Source: Eurosta solidaginis
Taxonomy: Eukaryota > Arthropoda > Insecta > Diptera > Tephritidae
Direction of reading: 5' to 3'
DNA length: 64,000 bases
Assembly (NCBI RefSeq): GCF_040869045.1
Contig: NC_090319.1
Location: forward strand, 242,227,832-242,291,831
The notes under the pieces were generated by a model. It saw nothing but the letters and a program-made list of their open reading frames with translations. It did no database searches and was not told the origin of the DNA. Position numbers and translations under genes: made by a program. This document shows, one piece after another, positions 9,959 to 20,611 of this stretch; position 1 is the first letter of the stretch, and the number at the start of each line of letters is the position of its first letter.

Positions 9959-10560
9959 ATATTCTAAGCTGGCATGCGGAACACACGGTGTGGGGGACCA
10001 TGAGTCCTTCTTACGCGAGTGTGTGTAGCGGAAAAGGAGGGAGGGGGGGGGGGGGGGGTAAAAGCTGGTGCTCGGCATTGCTACGTAGATTGTAGTGATA
10101 AGTTTCAGCGGCCGCTTTAGGTGGAGGCGCCACGTGCTTGGCCGTGAACAGCAGGGAGCCGCAAAGGTTTTATAGAAATTTCGGGGGCGACGAACGTTGG
10201 GTTCTAACCCAGAACAGCCAGAACGATGCAATCATCTTTACACGTGACACACTGGCAAGATTATGAGCGTCTTAGATAAATCCTTTTCCGACATATTCAG
10301 CAGAACCACGTCCTGGGACTAGGGTTAGGTGCAATACCTTCCCGGAGCAGGAGGGTATGGAGCAATTCAGCTGCATGGAGCTGCTCCGAGGATGACAATT
10401 TGAGGGAAAGACGCAACAAATTAAATGGGGTTACACTGAAATGACAGCCCTTGCTCGGGGAAGCGAAGGTGACAATGTCCACCCGCTCTTCACAATAATT
10501 GCTACTGGAGGATTCCACGGTTACGGTGCGGGACAAATCGTATACATGTTTGGACCTTAA
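9959..10560 (-). mobile_element. Jockey-like LINE copy A, 5' part
   Basis: This continues LINE copy A beyond the gypsy insertion. The minus-strand text GTCCCCCACACCGTGTGT aligns with copy B (42580-42600, GTCCCTACCACATTTTGCAC) up to the insertion point. It contains decayed cysteine motifs (AAPCC) and a long G run (C on the coding strand) at 10027-10058 that has expanded a proline-rich segment. The 5' boundary near 10560 is approximate. Confidence 0.75.
10297..10536 (-). pseudogene. LINE N-terminal segment with decayed 2A-like motif
   Basis: The minus strand reads GCHFSVTPFN, a leucine-rich run, ELLHTLLLREGIAPNPSP. It aligns with copy B at 41990-42137, where the same block reads LLHTLLLRAGIEPNPGP. 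The NPGP of copy B is NPSP here, so any ribosome-skipping activity would be lost. About 50 codons upstream are not shared with copy B. Confidence 0.7.
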
Positions 10561-10734
10561 CTAAAGAAAAACTATAACGTTTTCAGACAAAGTATTTAGT
10601 GCTTTAATGTGTGTACTACATGTCTAACTAAAAATTTAATCCTGCTATTTAAATATTTGTATATGTGTGTGAAACATAGTAAAAAATGCTAATTTAAGAA
10701 AAAGTTAAAAAGAACACAATTCAAATTGGAAGAG

Positions 10735-11726
10735 AAGGTTAGGTTATGTTTGGTGGTAGATGCCCTGAAGCTCACTTAGACAACATGAAGGTCCGTTGTG
10801 ATACCAGATACAGTAAAATAACGGTGACGTATATATAGCTACTTACAGAATTGTTGGGTAGCAACGATATAGTTCCGAATGATACCGATCTCAAACTTGG
10901 ATAAATCCTCGGGAGATCCAAGTGAGTCGCGACCGAAGTACTTTCGCCTAGTTTTGGCAAAATCTGTGCAGTCAAGCATAAAGTAATTTGATGATTCCAC
11001 CTCATCATCCTCCATACAGATGCTACAGGATGGAGTTTCCAGTATATTGAGACGTACCGCATAGATACCCATGGGACAGTGCCCGGTCAAAACCCCAATG
11101 ACCATTGATAGGTGAGCCTTAGTGAACCCAATTACTTCGGCAGACCTCCTGCCATCCACCTTCGGCCAGAAAGATCTTGCTACCCTGCAACAGGTGGTGT
11201 CCGCCCAACGTTTGCTGAGCTGACTCGAGGCCCAGCTTTGGAGGAGCAAACCACAGGTAGCCAGCGGAATCTCGAAATCGCTACAGCCATCTTCATCCAG
11301 TTCTGTTGTATTGATGTGGGCTAAGAGATCCACTTGACAGTTGCCCCGGATATCACTATGGCCCGGGACCAGATAATCTTAATTATAAACTAGTTCGATG
11401 CAATCGCGAGCAGAGGTCAGGCACTCCCAGACCACCCTCGATCGCACTATAGTTGAACTCAAGGCCTTGATAGCCGCTTGGCTATCAGAGTAGATGTTGA
11501 GTTCCCTAACCGTAGTAGCACTGGATAGCATTTCTTCCACCGCATCCTTCATCGCAGCAATTTCCGCTTAGATTAGATTGCAATGATCAGCCTTAAACTT
11601 GCGGCTTACACTTAGCTCTTGCCAAAAGACCCCCACCAACCTTTCCGTCCAACTTTGACCCATCGGTGAACTAGTTAACCGTTCCCACGCCCCATATAAT
11701 TTATCTTCCCCACTCCACTCTCGGTG
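10735..11726 (-). mobile_element. 3' part of RNase H-type LINE (copy 2)
   Basis: This fragment carries the RNase H domain and C-terminal cysteine module of an I/LOA-type LINE, ending at 10737 in a degenerate GGTTA tail as in copy 1. Its upstream edge (about 11727) abuts an endonuclease/RT fragment of a different, jockey-type LINE in the same orientation. Confidence 0.78.
10839..11700 (-). pseudogene. LINE RNase H domain and C-terminal zinc motif
   Basis: The minus strand from about 11690 reads a decayed SSPMGQSW (family form TDGSK..), then the SDSQAAIKAL motif (11470-11500), and PGHSDIRGN (about 11345-11370). These are three of the four RNase H landmarks. After one TAA near 11380 the frame stays open for 164 codons (10839-11333), including LTGHCPMGIY and the CSICMEDDEVESSNYFMLDC cysteine/histidine cluster. 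RNase H in these LINEs degrades the RNA template after reverse transcription. The stop and the absent RT make this copy non-functional. Confidence 0.82.
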
Positions 11727-12579
11727 GAATTACTGGGGTGAAGGTTGTATAGGAATTGAGTTGGCCAAGTAAGTAATGTGGGGAAGGATTTTGGGAAGGA
11801 CTTTTAAAAACTTTGAACATATACCATCAAGCCCCATTGCGTTAGACTTCACAGAAAGTATGGCTTGGACAACATCACAATTATCGACACAAACAAACTC
11901 GAAAGGGCTAGTATCAACATTAACACGCACGGAGTAGTTATCAATACACACATTGTCGGCTGAGTTTGGTACTTTTGTAAAAGTATTATTTATTTCGTTG
12001 ATGTCGACATCAGGGGGATAGGACAGGTAACTTTTGGGCTTACCAATACCTATTTGTTTGATTTTGTTCCACTTTCCTTTTGTACTTAAAATAATTTGCC
12101 TGGGCCAGCCTTATGGCTTTGTTTGCAGTAAGCCGAGCTTTTTTAAAGCAGCTGTGCGCTTCCACTGTTTTGTACCTTTTCCACCGTGAGTAGGCTTGGT
12201 TACGAAGGTGGATAAGGTGTTTTTATGTAGCACTGAACCAAGGACTATTATTGTATTTGGGTGTTTTTATTTTTAGTGGAACGTGATCATCGAATAACTT
12301 ATTTATGTTATCCTGCAGAAACTTTGTCTGGTCATCAACCGATGTTAACGTACGAATCAAGCTCCATTCAACCGACTCAACGGACTCAGCAAGAGAATAA
12401 TAATCTATACTTCTGTAAGCGCGATACGCGAACGAACTTGGCCTACATGATGTTTGGAAGTTGTAGTTTAGGAATATCAGGTCGTGTTTTGAGAAGCAGG
12501 AGGCGGATAGTTGCGTGTAGTGAATCATTTTATGAAGATCATTGACATTGTTGGGATAAGAGGTCTTGGGCCGCTTCAC
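11727..12579 (-). pseudogene. Jockey-type LINE endonuclease end and RT start
   Basis: Two minus-strand blocks. The first (12223-12579) reads SKHDLIFLNYNFQT, YRSIDYYSL and LFDDHVPLKIK, the end of an AP-like endonuclease and the linker to RT. The second (11730-11951) reads AILSVKSNAMGLDGICSKFL, PKILPHITYLANSI, which is RT motif 0/1 of jockey-type LINEs. The frame between them is broken. It stops abruptly at both ends: ORF1 of another LINE on the right and the RNase H fragment on the left. Confidence 0.75.
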
Positions 12580-14032
12580 AGTGGTTTAAATTGAGTTGCA
12601 ACAATCTTATAGGGCAATCTGGCTGCTTCCCACCCTTTCTGGGCATCTAAAACTGCCTGCCGAATGTTGTCCCCCACATAACGCACATTTCGGTATTCGG
12701 AGCAGTTCGCGGTCTTTTGTCCCTCCTGACCGCATTTCCTGCAAAGTTTTGACCTACCTATAGTCTCTTTGCACTTCTGGGCTATATGTCCATAGGCCCA
12801 GCACATATAACAGTATCTCTCCTGTTTCAACTCTCTAATTCGACAAGATACCCATCCTACTCTTATTTTTGCGCCTTTAGAAAAAATCTTTAGCATCATC
12901 CGCTGTAAGACTTATAAGTGCCGATTTTGTATCGCTGTACCCTGTACGTATACTTTTTATGGCAGTTGAATCATGCCGTTCTATCCTACATTGCTGATGG
13001 ATCGCATCGCAAATCTCATCCGGCGTAGTTATCTCATCGAGGTCTCTGAGCAGTAGCGTGATCATTTAAGACTTTGCTGTGACCTTCGCTGACTCCTTTA
13101 GCACTGCTTTAATCTCTGCCTGGTACGTGCTTGTTTTCCCCCTCTTGGGCTCTTTTAAGATGCAGCCACAAATATCCTTTTGCTGTTCTTCTAATAGTTT
13201 TGACATCACCCCCTAGGGCTTTTAGCTCATCGCAACTCCTCACTTTTCGCAGTATGTCAGCATACGTAGCATCTCCAGCCTTCGAAATTATGATTGCATC
13301 CGGCCTGGCTTTAATCATTTTCTTCTTAATCGCCCTTTTGGGTTTGGGTACTTGCCACTCTCCCGACTTTTGAGTTGAGGCGTCTTCTGTCCTTTTGACC
13401 TTTTTCTGGCTCAGTGACGCTTGCGATTTTATTCGCTTTAGACTCTCCTCATATCTTGGCGTAATGTCCTTGGCTTAGATTGTGGGATTGGCTACTTGAT
13501 TTTCCCTTGTCGAATTCTTCCTCGGTCTCTTTCCGGGGGGTGACGAGCTTCCATCCTTAGCCGTATCATTCGAAATTATTTTCTTCTTTAGGTCCTTTAC
13601 CTCCAGCGCGGGCTCTATATACAATGCCTTGATTATGGAGGCTAAGCGCTTAATTTCAGCGTGTATATTATTACGCCCTTTAAAAACCTCAAACAGATCA
13701 TAAATTGATCTCACTAGCTTGGTCATCTTGTTTTCGATCCCTCCTAAGGCCTGAGAAATTTGAAGATCTGCTGCAGCCTTTTTAATGAGGTCACTTAATG
13801 AAGGAGTGCCTGTTTCAGCCTTCTCCTGTCTTGCCCTTAGAGTAAAAGACGGAGAAGCCTTTTGCTTGCCGTTGGCTTCCGCTCCTTTTGGTCTTGTCCC
13901 CGTGTGCGACGAAACATTTTGACCTACGGCCGATAGACCAGATCCTTCTGGGGAACGAGGTAGCTTTCGTCCCATAAATGGGTTTAACGTACCTTCCCTA
14001 TCTTGATTTTTATTTTTATTTTGGTTACTCAT
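12576..14032 (-). pseudogene. LINE ORF1 (Gag-like) with zinc knuckles
   Basis: The start is MSNQNKNKNQ at 14032, with an open frame of 185 codons to a TAA at about 13475. The same frame then continues (PRYEESLKRIKSQ..) through KARPDAIIISKAGDATYADIL and LGGDVKTIRRTAKGYLWLHLK. After frameshifts it reaches DLDEITTPDEICDAI and two CCHC-like knuckles (CYMCWAYGHIAQKC and CRKCGQEGQKTANC, about 12710-12830). This order is typical of R1/LOA-type LINE ORF1 proteins, which bind element RNA. One stop and at least two frameshifts break it. The C-terminus ends at a TGA near 12577, at the junction with the jockey-type piece. Confidence 0.82.
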
Positions 14033-14227
14033 TTATGTGATTGGGTCCCCACTTGGGGCCGCTATCTTAGTCCGGATGTACAGTCACCTTGAGTGATCCC
14101 GTGGTTATCTTTGCGAAGGCAGGGAGGCCACGTTAAGGTTGACGCAGTTCCTTATGAAAACTGCGTTCAGAGCCAGATCAGCGTTAAGCGGGAGAATCTC
14201 AACCAAACCTGCACCACCAACTTAATG
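14033..14227 (-). mobile_element. 5' leader of LINE ORF1, proximal part
   Basis: Non-coding sequence upstream of ORF1. It is separated from its distal part (21814 to about 22060) by the 7.6 kb hAT, with the target duplication GTGACGGA on each side. Confidence 0.55.
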
Positions 14228-14235
14228 GTGACGGA
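14228..14235. repeat. 8-bp target duplication GTGACGGA (left) of large hAT
   Basis: It matches exactly the bases at 21806-21813 that follow the other end of the hAT. Confidence 0.92.
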
Positions 14236-14419
14236 CAGGGCCGTAGAGAGAAAATCCCGGCCTGGGATTAAAAAATTTACGGGCCCCCTATAAAAAATCC
14301 ACTAATACATTTGGTTAATTTGAATTAATGATGTCTCATTCATGAATCAAATAATGTTTTCTAGTTATTTGGTAACATTTTAGTATAGTTCTGATAAATA
14401 TAATGATTATAAATTTTAA

Positions 14420-14860
14420 TTATTCAATATAGAAGGTTCGGATATCAAAGAGTGGCTTTTCTTGCTTGTTCGCTGCAAAATTTTTTATAATAATATCAAA
14501 ATTTAACTGTCTTGCCAAAACGAATTCAACACAAAGCGTGGCAAGTCCTGAAACTAGCTCTTGAGATGAACACGATCTATGGAAGTTTTTGATTCTTGCA
14601 AGGACGCTGAAAGAACGTTCTGGACTAGATACAGTGACTGGTATAGTGCCAACATGCAACACAAATGTTGGGGAAAATTGTATACAGATTTTGAACATAG
14701 ATGGCATTTAGTAATTCCAATGGTGACAGACCTTTATCAAAATTTGCTTCGTTAATGTGTTTCAAGTGAATTATTTCGCATTATTAGCTTTGAGAAATGT
14801 CCAACTTGTATTTTTCGACAAATTTTGCTGCACTCGCCCGAACCGTAGTTTCACCCATGA
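14420..14860 (-). pseudogene. hAT transposase C-terminal dimerisation domain
   Basis: The minus strand reads LKHINEANFDKGLSPLELLNA upstream of 14707 and continues into TIPVTVSSPERSFSVLARIK and CSSQELVSGLATL, the signature of the hAT dimerisation domain in ZMYM1-like transposases. It ends with a TAA near 14420. Stops lie upstream (two close together near 14795), so it is a pseudogene. About 1 kb of non-coding DNA (14900-15900) separates it from the preceding piece and may be intron or later insert. Confidence 0.85.
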
Positions 14861-15911
14861 TACCAAAAATGGAGGTAGTTCCATTTAGTGTGACGTTAGC
14901 CACTTGACTTTTGCGGGGACAATGACAATTTCACCAAATACAAGCTACGAGATTGAAAAATTTTACGAATTTTTCTAATTTTGATGGATTTCATATTAAC
15001 GAATACGACTAAATTACTTTCTTAGTTATTTTAAATAAAAAAGAAAAAAAAAATGCGCCCCATGCCTTGGAAATATCTAAATACGAAATTTCAGCCCAGA
15101 AAAAAAGGTTTTTAATAAGCTTTTCGAGCTGCCGAAAATTGTTTTGGTGGAAGAAATATGGATCGAAGTATGCAAAGCAAGGGAAAATAACCTTCTTAAG
15201 TGCCCGTACGTTTGCTCAGAACATTTTGACAAAACATACACGTTTGTCAATTGATTGCCCAAAGGAGGTCGTTATAAACCAACACCGCAATTTCTTGATA
15301 AATTGGCCACAAGTCCACATTTTTTATTATTTTATTTATTGAATAATTCAAGTGTTGCGCTTTAGGAGGGAATTATTAAACCATTTTTTAGGGAGAACAT
15401 TAACCTGCAGGTTAGCCACTAGTTATGAGAGTGTTTTTGCCCGTTGTACCAGGGGTCACCTTGGGGCAGCCCCGATTATACACATTATGTGCCCTTTTAA
15501 CATTGACATAGATGTGCAGACTTTGGAGGTACATTTTTTCTCAACATGACCTAAGAAATTTCCACTTTAGGGGCTTGATAATAGGGCCATGCTAGAACAA
15601 CATGATTTTGCGTGTATTTTTTTTCTGTCTAGGGGTCAAGCTGCCATAAAGATATAAGTCATTATCCTCTATTTTTTAATAAAATTCCATGTTTTACTGT
15701 ATTCTCAATCGATATATATGCACATAAATCGTGCTAAAGCATATTATTATTGTCTCAGGTTATCATTGCGTTTTCATCCTAAAGGAAATTTCCATCTCGA
15801 AAACCACAATTTCGCCTTAAACAGTACATACCGTTACAACGCTTATGGCAAAACAACAAACCTTATGAAACTTCAAAAATCCCCAAATACGTCAAAAAAT
15901 TTTGAGTGGAA

Positions 15912-16255
15912 CTACCTTCTTTTTTGTATCATGGTTTCACCCATGTCCTCAAATTGCCACAAAAAGGAAAACGTCTCTTTCAAATTTCTCATAGCTGCAA
16001 ATCGTTCAGTAATGGCAGTGATTACCGAAACAACGATCACCAAGAACGTATTGTTTTTAAAATCAGACTCTGGATCATCCGTAATCATCTCATTTCCATT
16101 ATCTTCAAAACGTCTTTTTGGATTTTCTCTTTCGAATGTCCGGATACTTTGGCGAGATTTCCAATTGAATAGCAACTGTTTTACATTCGTTTAAAATAGT
16201 TTCCCATTGGTTCCTAATCAACTTCAAATCAGCTAATAAGGCATCTAGATGTCGG
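15912..16255 (-). pseudogene. hAT transposase central piece, downstream of fold-back insert
   Basis: The minus strand reads LDALLADLKLIRNQWETILN, ECKTVAIQLEISPKYPDIRK and, after a small shift, FERENPKRRFEDNGNEM and VIVVSVITAITERFAAM. This is the middle of the same transposase. It stops at 16255, where a 9-base duplication (AGATGTCGG) and the fold-back element begin. The preceding residues (LQARDATIDVEDR) are at 19198-19240 on the far side of that element. Confidence 0.8.
16247..16255. repeat. 9-bp target duplication (left) of fold-back element
   Basis: AGATGTCGG here corresponds to AAATATCGG at 19189-19197, 7 of 9 bases identical. The two copies flank the fold-back element precisely. Confidence 0.65.
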
Positions 16256-16825
16256 AGTGCTCCCCATAAATTCAGAAAACAAAAATTCAGAAACAAATTT
16301 TTTCAGAAAACATTAGTCAGAACCCTTTTTTCAGAAAGACAGAATTCAGAGATCAATTCTCAAAAGTCAAATTTCAGAAGTCAAAATTCAGAAAGTAATC
16401 AGACGACAGAAAAAACATGAAATTTTTCTCAAAATTCAGAAATGTTCACTTATTTGGAAGGAATTATGTACATATAAGGAAAAGTAGTAAGATCTAAAAT
16501 TTTAAAGTATTTGCAATAGCAAGCATGTAATTAATTAAATCTTTTCGCGTTTATCTTTCTCAAATTGATTCACAATATTAAAAAAACGAAGTCTTTATAT
16601 TTTATCTTGCGTTTCCGATATGGCTCGCCCACAGCTGAAAACTGCTGCAGTTTTGTTTCTGTTATTGCATGTTCGTTTTTTATTATACTCAGTTGAGCAG
16701 AGCTCACAGAGTATATTAAGTTTGATTGGATAACGGTTGGTTGTACATATATAAAGGAATCAAGATAGATATAGACTTCCATATATCAAAATAATCAGGA
16801 TCGAAAAAAAATTTGATTGAGCCAT

Positions 16826-16858
16826 GTCCGTCCGTCCGTCCGTCCGTCCGTCCGTCCG
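16826..16858 (+). repeat. GTCC microsatellite in H1
   Basis: About eight GTCC units follow GAGCCAT. Equivalent runs are at 24712-24730, 31225-31250 and 57533-57556 in the other copies. Confidence 0.85.
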
Positions 16859-17984
16859 TTAACACGATAACTTGAGTAAATTTTGAGGTATCTTGATGAA
16901 TTTCCGTATGAAGGTTCCTGAGCACTCATCTCAGATCGCTATTTAAAATGAACGATATCGGACTATAACCACGCCCACTTTTTCGATATCGAAAATTTCG
17001 AAAAATTGAAAAAGTGCGAGAATTCATTACAAAAGACGGAAAAAGCGACGAAACTTGGTAGATGAGTTGAACTTATGACGCAGAATAGAAAATTAGCAAA
17101 ATTTTGGACAATGGGCGTGGCACCGCCCACTTTTAAAAGAAGGTAATTTAAAATTTTGCAAGCTGTAATTTGGCAGTCGTTGAAGATATCATGATGAAAT
17201 TTGGCAGGAACGTTACTCTTATTACTATATGTACGCCTAATAAAAATTAGCAAAATCGGAGAAGGACCACGCCCACTTTAAAAAAAAAATTTTTTTTAAA
17301 GTAAAATTTTAACAAAAAATTTAATATCTTTACAGTATATAAGTAAATTATGTCAAGATTCAACTCCAGTAATGATATGGTGCAACAAAATACAAAAATA
17401 AAAGAAAATTTAAAAAGGGCGTGGCTCCGCCCTTTTTCATTTAATTTGTCTAGGATACTTTTAACGCCATAAGTCGAACAAAAATTAACCAATCCTTTTG
17501 AAATTTGGTAGGGGCATAGATTTGATGGCGTTAGCTGTTTTCTGTGAAAATGGGCGAAATCGGTTGATATCACGCCCAGTTTTTATACACAGTCTTCCGT
17601 CTGTCCTTCCGCATGGCCGTTAACACGATAACTTGAGCAAAAATCGATATATCTTTACTAAACTCAGTTCACGTACTTATCTGAACTCACTTTATCTTGG
17701 TATGAAAAATGAATGAAATACGACTGTGACCACGCCCACTTTTTCGATATCGAAAATTACGAAAAATTAAAAAATGCCATAATTCTATACCAAATACGAA
17801 AAAAGGGATGAAATAAGGTAAGGTAATTGGATTGTTTTATTGACGCGAAATATAACTTTAGAAAAAACTTTATAAAATGGTTGTGACACTTACCATATTA
17901 AGTAGAAGAAAGTTCTGCAGGGCGAAAAATCTTGGCAGGTATTACATATATAAATAAATTAGCGGTATCCAACAGATGATGTTC

Positions 17985-18640
17985 TGGGTCACCCTGGTCC
18001 ACATTTTGGTCGATATCTGGAAAACGCCTTCACATAAACAACTACCACCACTCCCTTTTAAAACTCTCATTAACACCTTTAATTTGATACCCATATCGTA
18101 CAAACTCATTCTAGAGTCACCCCTGGTCCACCTTTATGGCGATATCTCGAAAAGGCGTCCACCTATAGAACTAAGCCCCTCGCCCTTTTAAAACCCTCAT
18201 TAATACCTTTAATTTGATACCCATATCGTACAAACACATTCTATAGTCACCCCTGGTCCACATTTGTGGCGATATTTCGAAACGGCGTCCACCTATAGAA
18301 CTAAGGGCTACTCCCTTTTAAAATACTCATTAACACCTTTCGTTTGATGCCCATATTGTACAAACAAATTCTAGGGTCACCCCTGGTCCACCTTTATGGC
18401 GATATCTCGAAACGGCGTTCACCTATGGAACTAAGGATTACTCCCTTTTAAAATACGCATTAACACCTTTCTTTTGATACCCATATTGTACAAACAAATT
18501 CTAGGGTCACCTCTGGTCCACCTTTATGGCGATATCTCGAAACGGCGTCCACCTATGGAACTAAGGAATACTCCCTTTTAAAATACTCATTAACACCTTT
18601 CATATGATACCATATCGTACTCTTTAATGCCTTTCATTTG
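17985..18640 (+). repeat. Central tandem repeat of H1, about 130-bp unit
   Basis: The phrase CTGGTCCACCTTTATGGCG recurs at about 18123, 18252, 18383 and 18513, with a related start near 17990. Each unit ends in TTTGATACCCATAT. Confidence 0.85.
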
Positions 18641-19188
18641 ATACGCATGTCATACAAACACATTCCAGGGTTTCCCTTGGTTCATTTTCCTACATGGTTA
18701 TTTTCCCTTATGTTGTCACCATAGCTCTCAACTGAGTATGTAATGTTCGGTTACACCCGAACTTAACCTTTCTTACTTGTTTTATTTATGAAATTAAATA
18801 TGTTAGCGTGTGTCCCAAACGCACTTCGAATGACGTTGAGCCACCTTTCGATGGAATTATTTGTACAGACTTCACCCTAATTTGGTGATATTATACATAT
18901 TCCATAATTCGATTGGATATAACGCCTTCTTTCGACGTTGCTGTGTTCCAGGCTAAAAAAAACTGCAGAAGTCAAAATTCAGAAAGTAATGAAACGGCAA
19001 AGAACATTAAATTTTGTGCAAAATTTAATGTTTTTTGCTGTCTGATTACTTTCTGAATTTTGACTTCAGAAATTTGACTTCTTAATTTTGACTTCAGAAT
19101 ATTGATTTCTGAATTTTTGTTTCTGAATTTTGGTTTTCTGAAAAAATGTGTTTCCGAATTTTTGTTTTCTGAATTTATGGGGGGAACC

Positions 19189-19197
19189 AAATATCGG
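19189..19197. repeat. 9-bp target duplication (right) of fold-back element
   Basis: AAATATCGG, partner of 16247-16255. Confidence 0.6.
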
Positions 19198-19767
19198 TCC
19201 TCAACATCTATGGTGGCGTCTCTAGCTTGGAGTACGGCGTTTCTTTCATTAATTGTAGTCAGTATTTTGAACCAAATTGAGGACAGCAAGATACATTCGA
19301 AATTGTCGAAATACTTGAGAATGCCGGTAATATTTCCTTATGCTTGTGAGTCAAATTTAGCTTAAGTAATGCGTTTATTGCTTCTGTTAATCCTGGAACA
19401 TGGTTTGCGAATGGTCTGATTGTCTCAATTCTAGCCGACCACCTAGTGTCTGAAAGTCTGTGAAGAGAGCTCGGTACATTTTTTTGAGCATGGCCCATTG
19501 TAGTCGACTGCTGCTGAAAATAGTAAAACATTTTTGTACAACTCCGAAGAAAGTAAATGCAGCCGTACAACATTCCGCAGCATCAACACCACATAACTTC
19601 AGACTGTGGGTTGCACAAGGGAAGTAATCTTTTAATGGGATTTCATGTTTACCTTGAGTATGGCAAATTAAATCAGCGATTTCCTGAATAGTTTTTTGGT
19701 TACAATCCACGAAAGCCAAAAACCACTCCGTTTTGGTTTTTTCGGCTGTGTGGACGTGCAGTGTCAT
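19198..19767 (-). pseudogene. hAT transposase central piece, upstream of fold-back insert
   Basis: The minus strand reads DYFPCATHSLKLCGVDAAEC, AAFTFFGVVQKCFTIFS and, after a frameshift near 19470, LHRLSDTRWSARIETIRPFA, and finally LQARDATIDVED. These are highly conserved blocks of the RNase H-like catalytic domain in ZMYM1-type hAT transposases. Upstream text (KTEWFLAFVDCNQKTIQEIA) belongs to the same domain. The frameshift inactivates it. Confidence 0.85.
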
Positions 19768-19922
19768 CCTCGGTTCAACTGCAAAAATTTTGGACTTTTT
19801 CGGTTGAGCTGGAAATTAAAATAAGCCTAAAGGTTGGCTTCTGTGCTCCATGCTGGCGTTTTGGCGGAGTTGGGAGATGCAATGCTTCCCTGACCTGGAG
19901 TTAGGGAGGTTTTTTGCACTCC

Positions 19923-19936
19923 TAACAGGAATCAGG
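19923..19936. repeat. 14-bp SINE target duplication (left)
   Basis: TAACAGGAATCAGG here and at 20292-20305 flank the SINE exactly, typical of LINE-driven insertion. Confidence 0.9.
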
Positions 19937-20291
19937 CGGCCACCGTGGTGTGATGGTAGCGTGCTCCGCCTACCACACCGTATCCCTGGGTTCGCACCCC
20001 GGGCAAAGCAACATCAAAATTTTAGAAATAAGGTTTTTAAATTAGAAGAAAATTTTTCTAAGGGGGGTCGCCCCTCGGCAGTGTTTGGCAAGCGCTCCGG
20101 GTGTATTTCTGCCATGAAAAGCTCTCAGTGGAAACTCATCTGCCTTGCAGATGCTGTTCGGAGTCGGCATAAAGCATGTAGGTCCCGTCCGGCCAATTTG
20201 TAGGGAAAATCAAGAGGAGCACGACGCAAATTGGAAGAGAAGCTCGGCCTTAGATCTCTTCGGAGGTTATCGCGCCTTACATTTTTTTATT
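19937..20291 (+). mobile_element. tRNA-derived SINE, copy 1
   Basis: The 5' end is tRNA-like. An A-box-like TGGTGTGATGG lies at 19946-19956 and a B-box-like GTTCGCACC at 19990-19998, both one or two bases off the pol III consensus. A tRNA-unrelated body follows (GAAAAGCTCTCAGTG, GCAAATTGGAAGAGAAGCTC) and ends in CGCGCCTTACATTTTTTTAT. Exact 14-bp duplications flank it. A second copy is at 32763-33111. It would be transcribed by RNA polymerase III and moved by a LINE partner. Confidence 0.85.
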
Positions 20292-20611
20292 TAACAGGAA
20301 TCAGGGAAAATTGAAATCTAGCGTGGTACCAAATAAAGACCAAACGTTTTTTATATACGTAAAGTAACTAACGAGATAGTGAAAAAAGACATGGCTACAA
20401 GCCGCATATTGGATTCTGAAATACATATTACTGATTTTGTGCCAAAAAGTTTATGTTTCGGGAAATAACGGAATTGAAGAACGTAGCTACTGTGAATAAC
20501 GGAGGAACAAGTGAAATGAAACGACAAATTGATTTTGTACAAAATTAAGATAACTTGGCATTTTAAGGGCTCTTTTAAGCACCTTGCCATTCGACGCTTG
20601 CGAGTGCAGTG

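Larger units (their letters stand above)
16682..18782. mobile_element. DINE-1/Helentron-like element, copy H1
   Basis: It begins TTATACTCAGTTGAGC, then a block ending in GATTGAGCCATGTCC, a GTCC run (16826-16858), a second block with several CCACGCCCACTTT motifs, and a central tandem repeat of about 130-bp units (about 17985-18640). It ends CAACTGAGTATG, a hairpin (GTTCGG ... CCGAAC), then CTTACTTG. That order matches the published plan of dipteran DINE-1/mini-me elements: GTCY microsatellite, central repeats and a 3' hairpin. The family name is inferred. It carries no gene; the open frames in it recur in every copy and are not coding. Confidence 0.65.
16256..19188. mobile_element. Fold-back element with TTCAGAAA-repeat arms
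   Basis: Long inverted arms, about 16256-16440 and 18965-19188, consist of tandem TTCAGAAA/TTCTGAATTTT units. The outermost bases read CCCCATAAATTCAGAAAAC inward from both ends. The arms align along roughly 180 bases. The original interior is short (16441-16681 and 18783-18964) and non-coding. A DINE-1-like element fills the rest. Long arms plus a probable 9-bp duplication would fit a MULE-like or fold-back DNA transposon. No transposase is present. Confidence 0.75.

Noticed and set aside
10027..10058. G homopolymer as a G-quadruplex control element
   Set aside because: It lies within a proline-coding stretch of the LINE and is best explained as slippage expansion.
15718..16194. 158-codon plus-strand frame
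   Set aside because: It is antisense to a hAT transposase piece on the minus strand with clear motifs.
17247..17573. 108-codon minus-strand frame, echoed at 30641-30835
   Set aside because: It lies in the non-coding block of the DINE-1-like repeat. The same hydrophobic string appears wherever the repeat does, and it has no start or family support.
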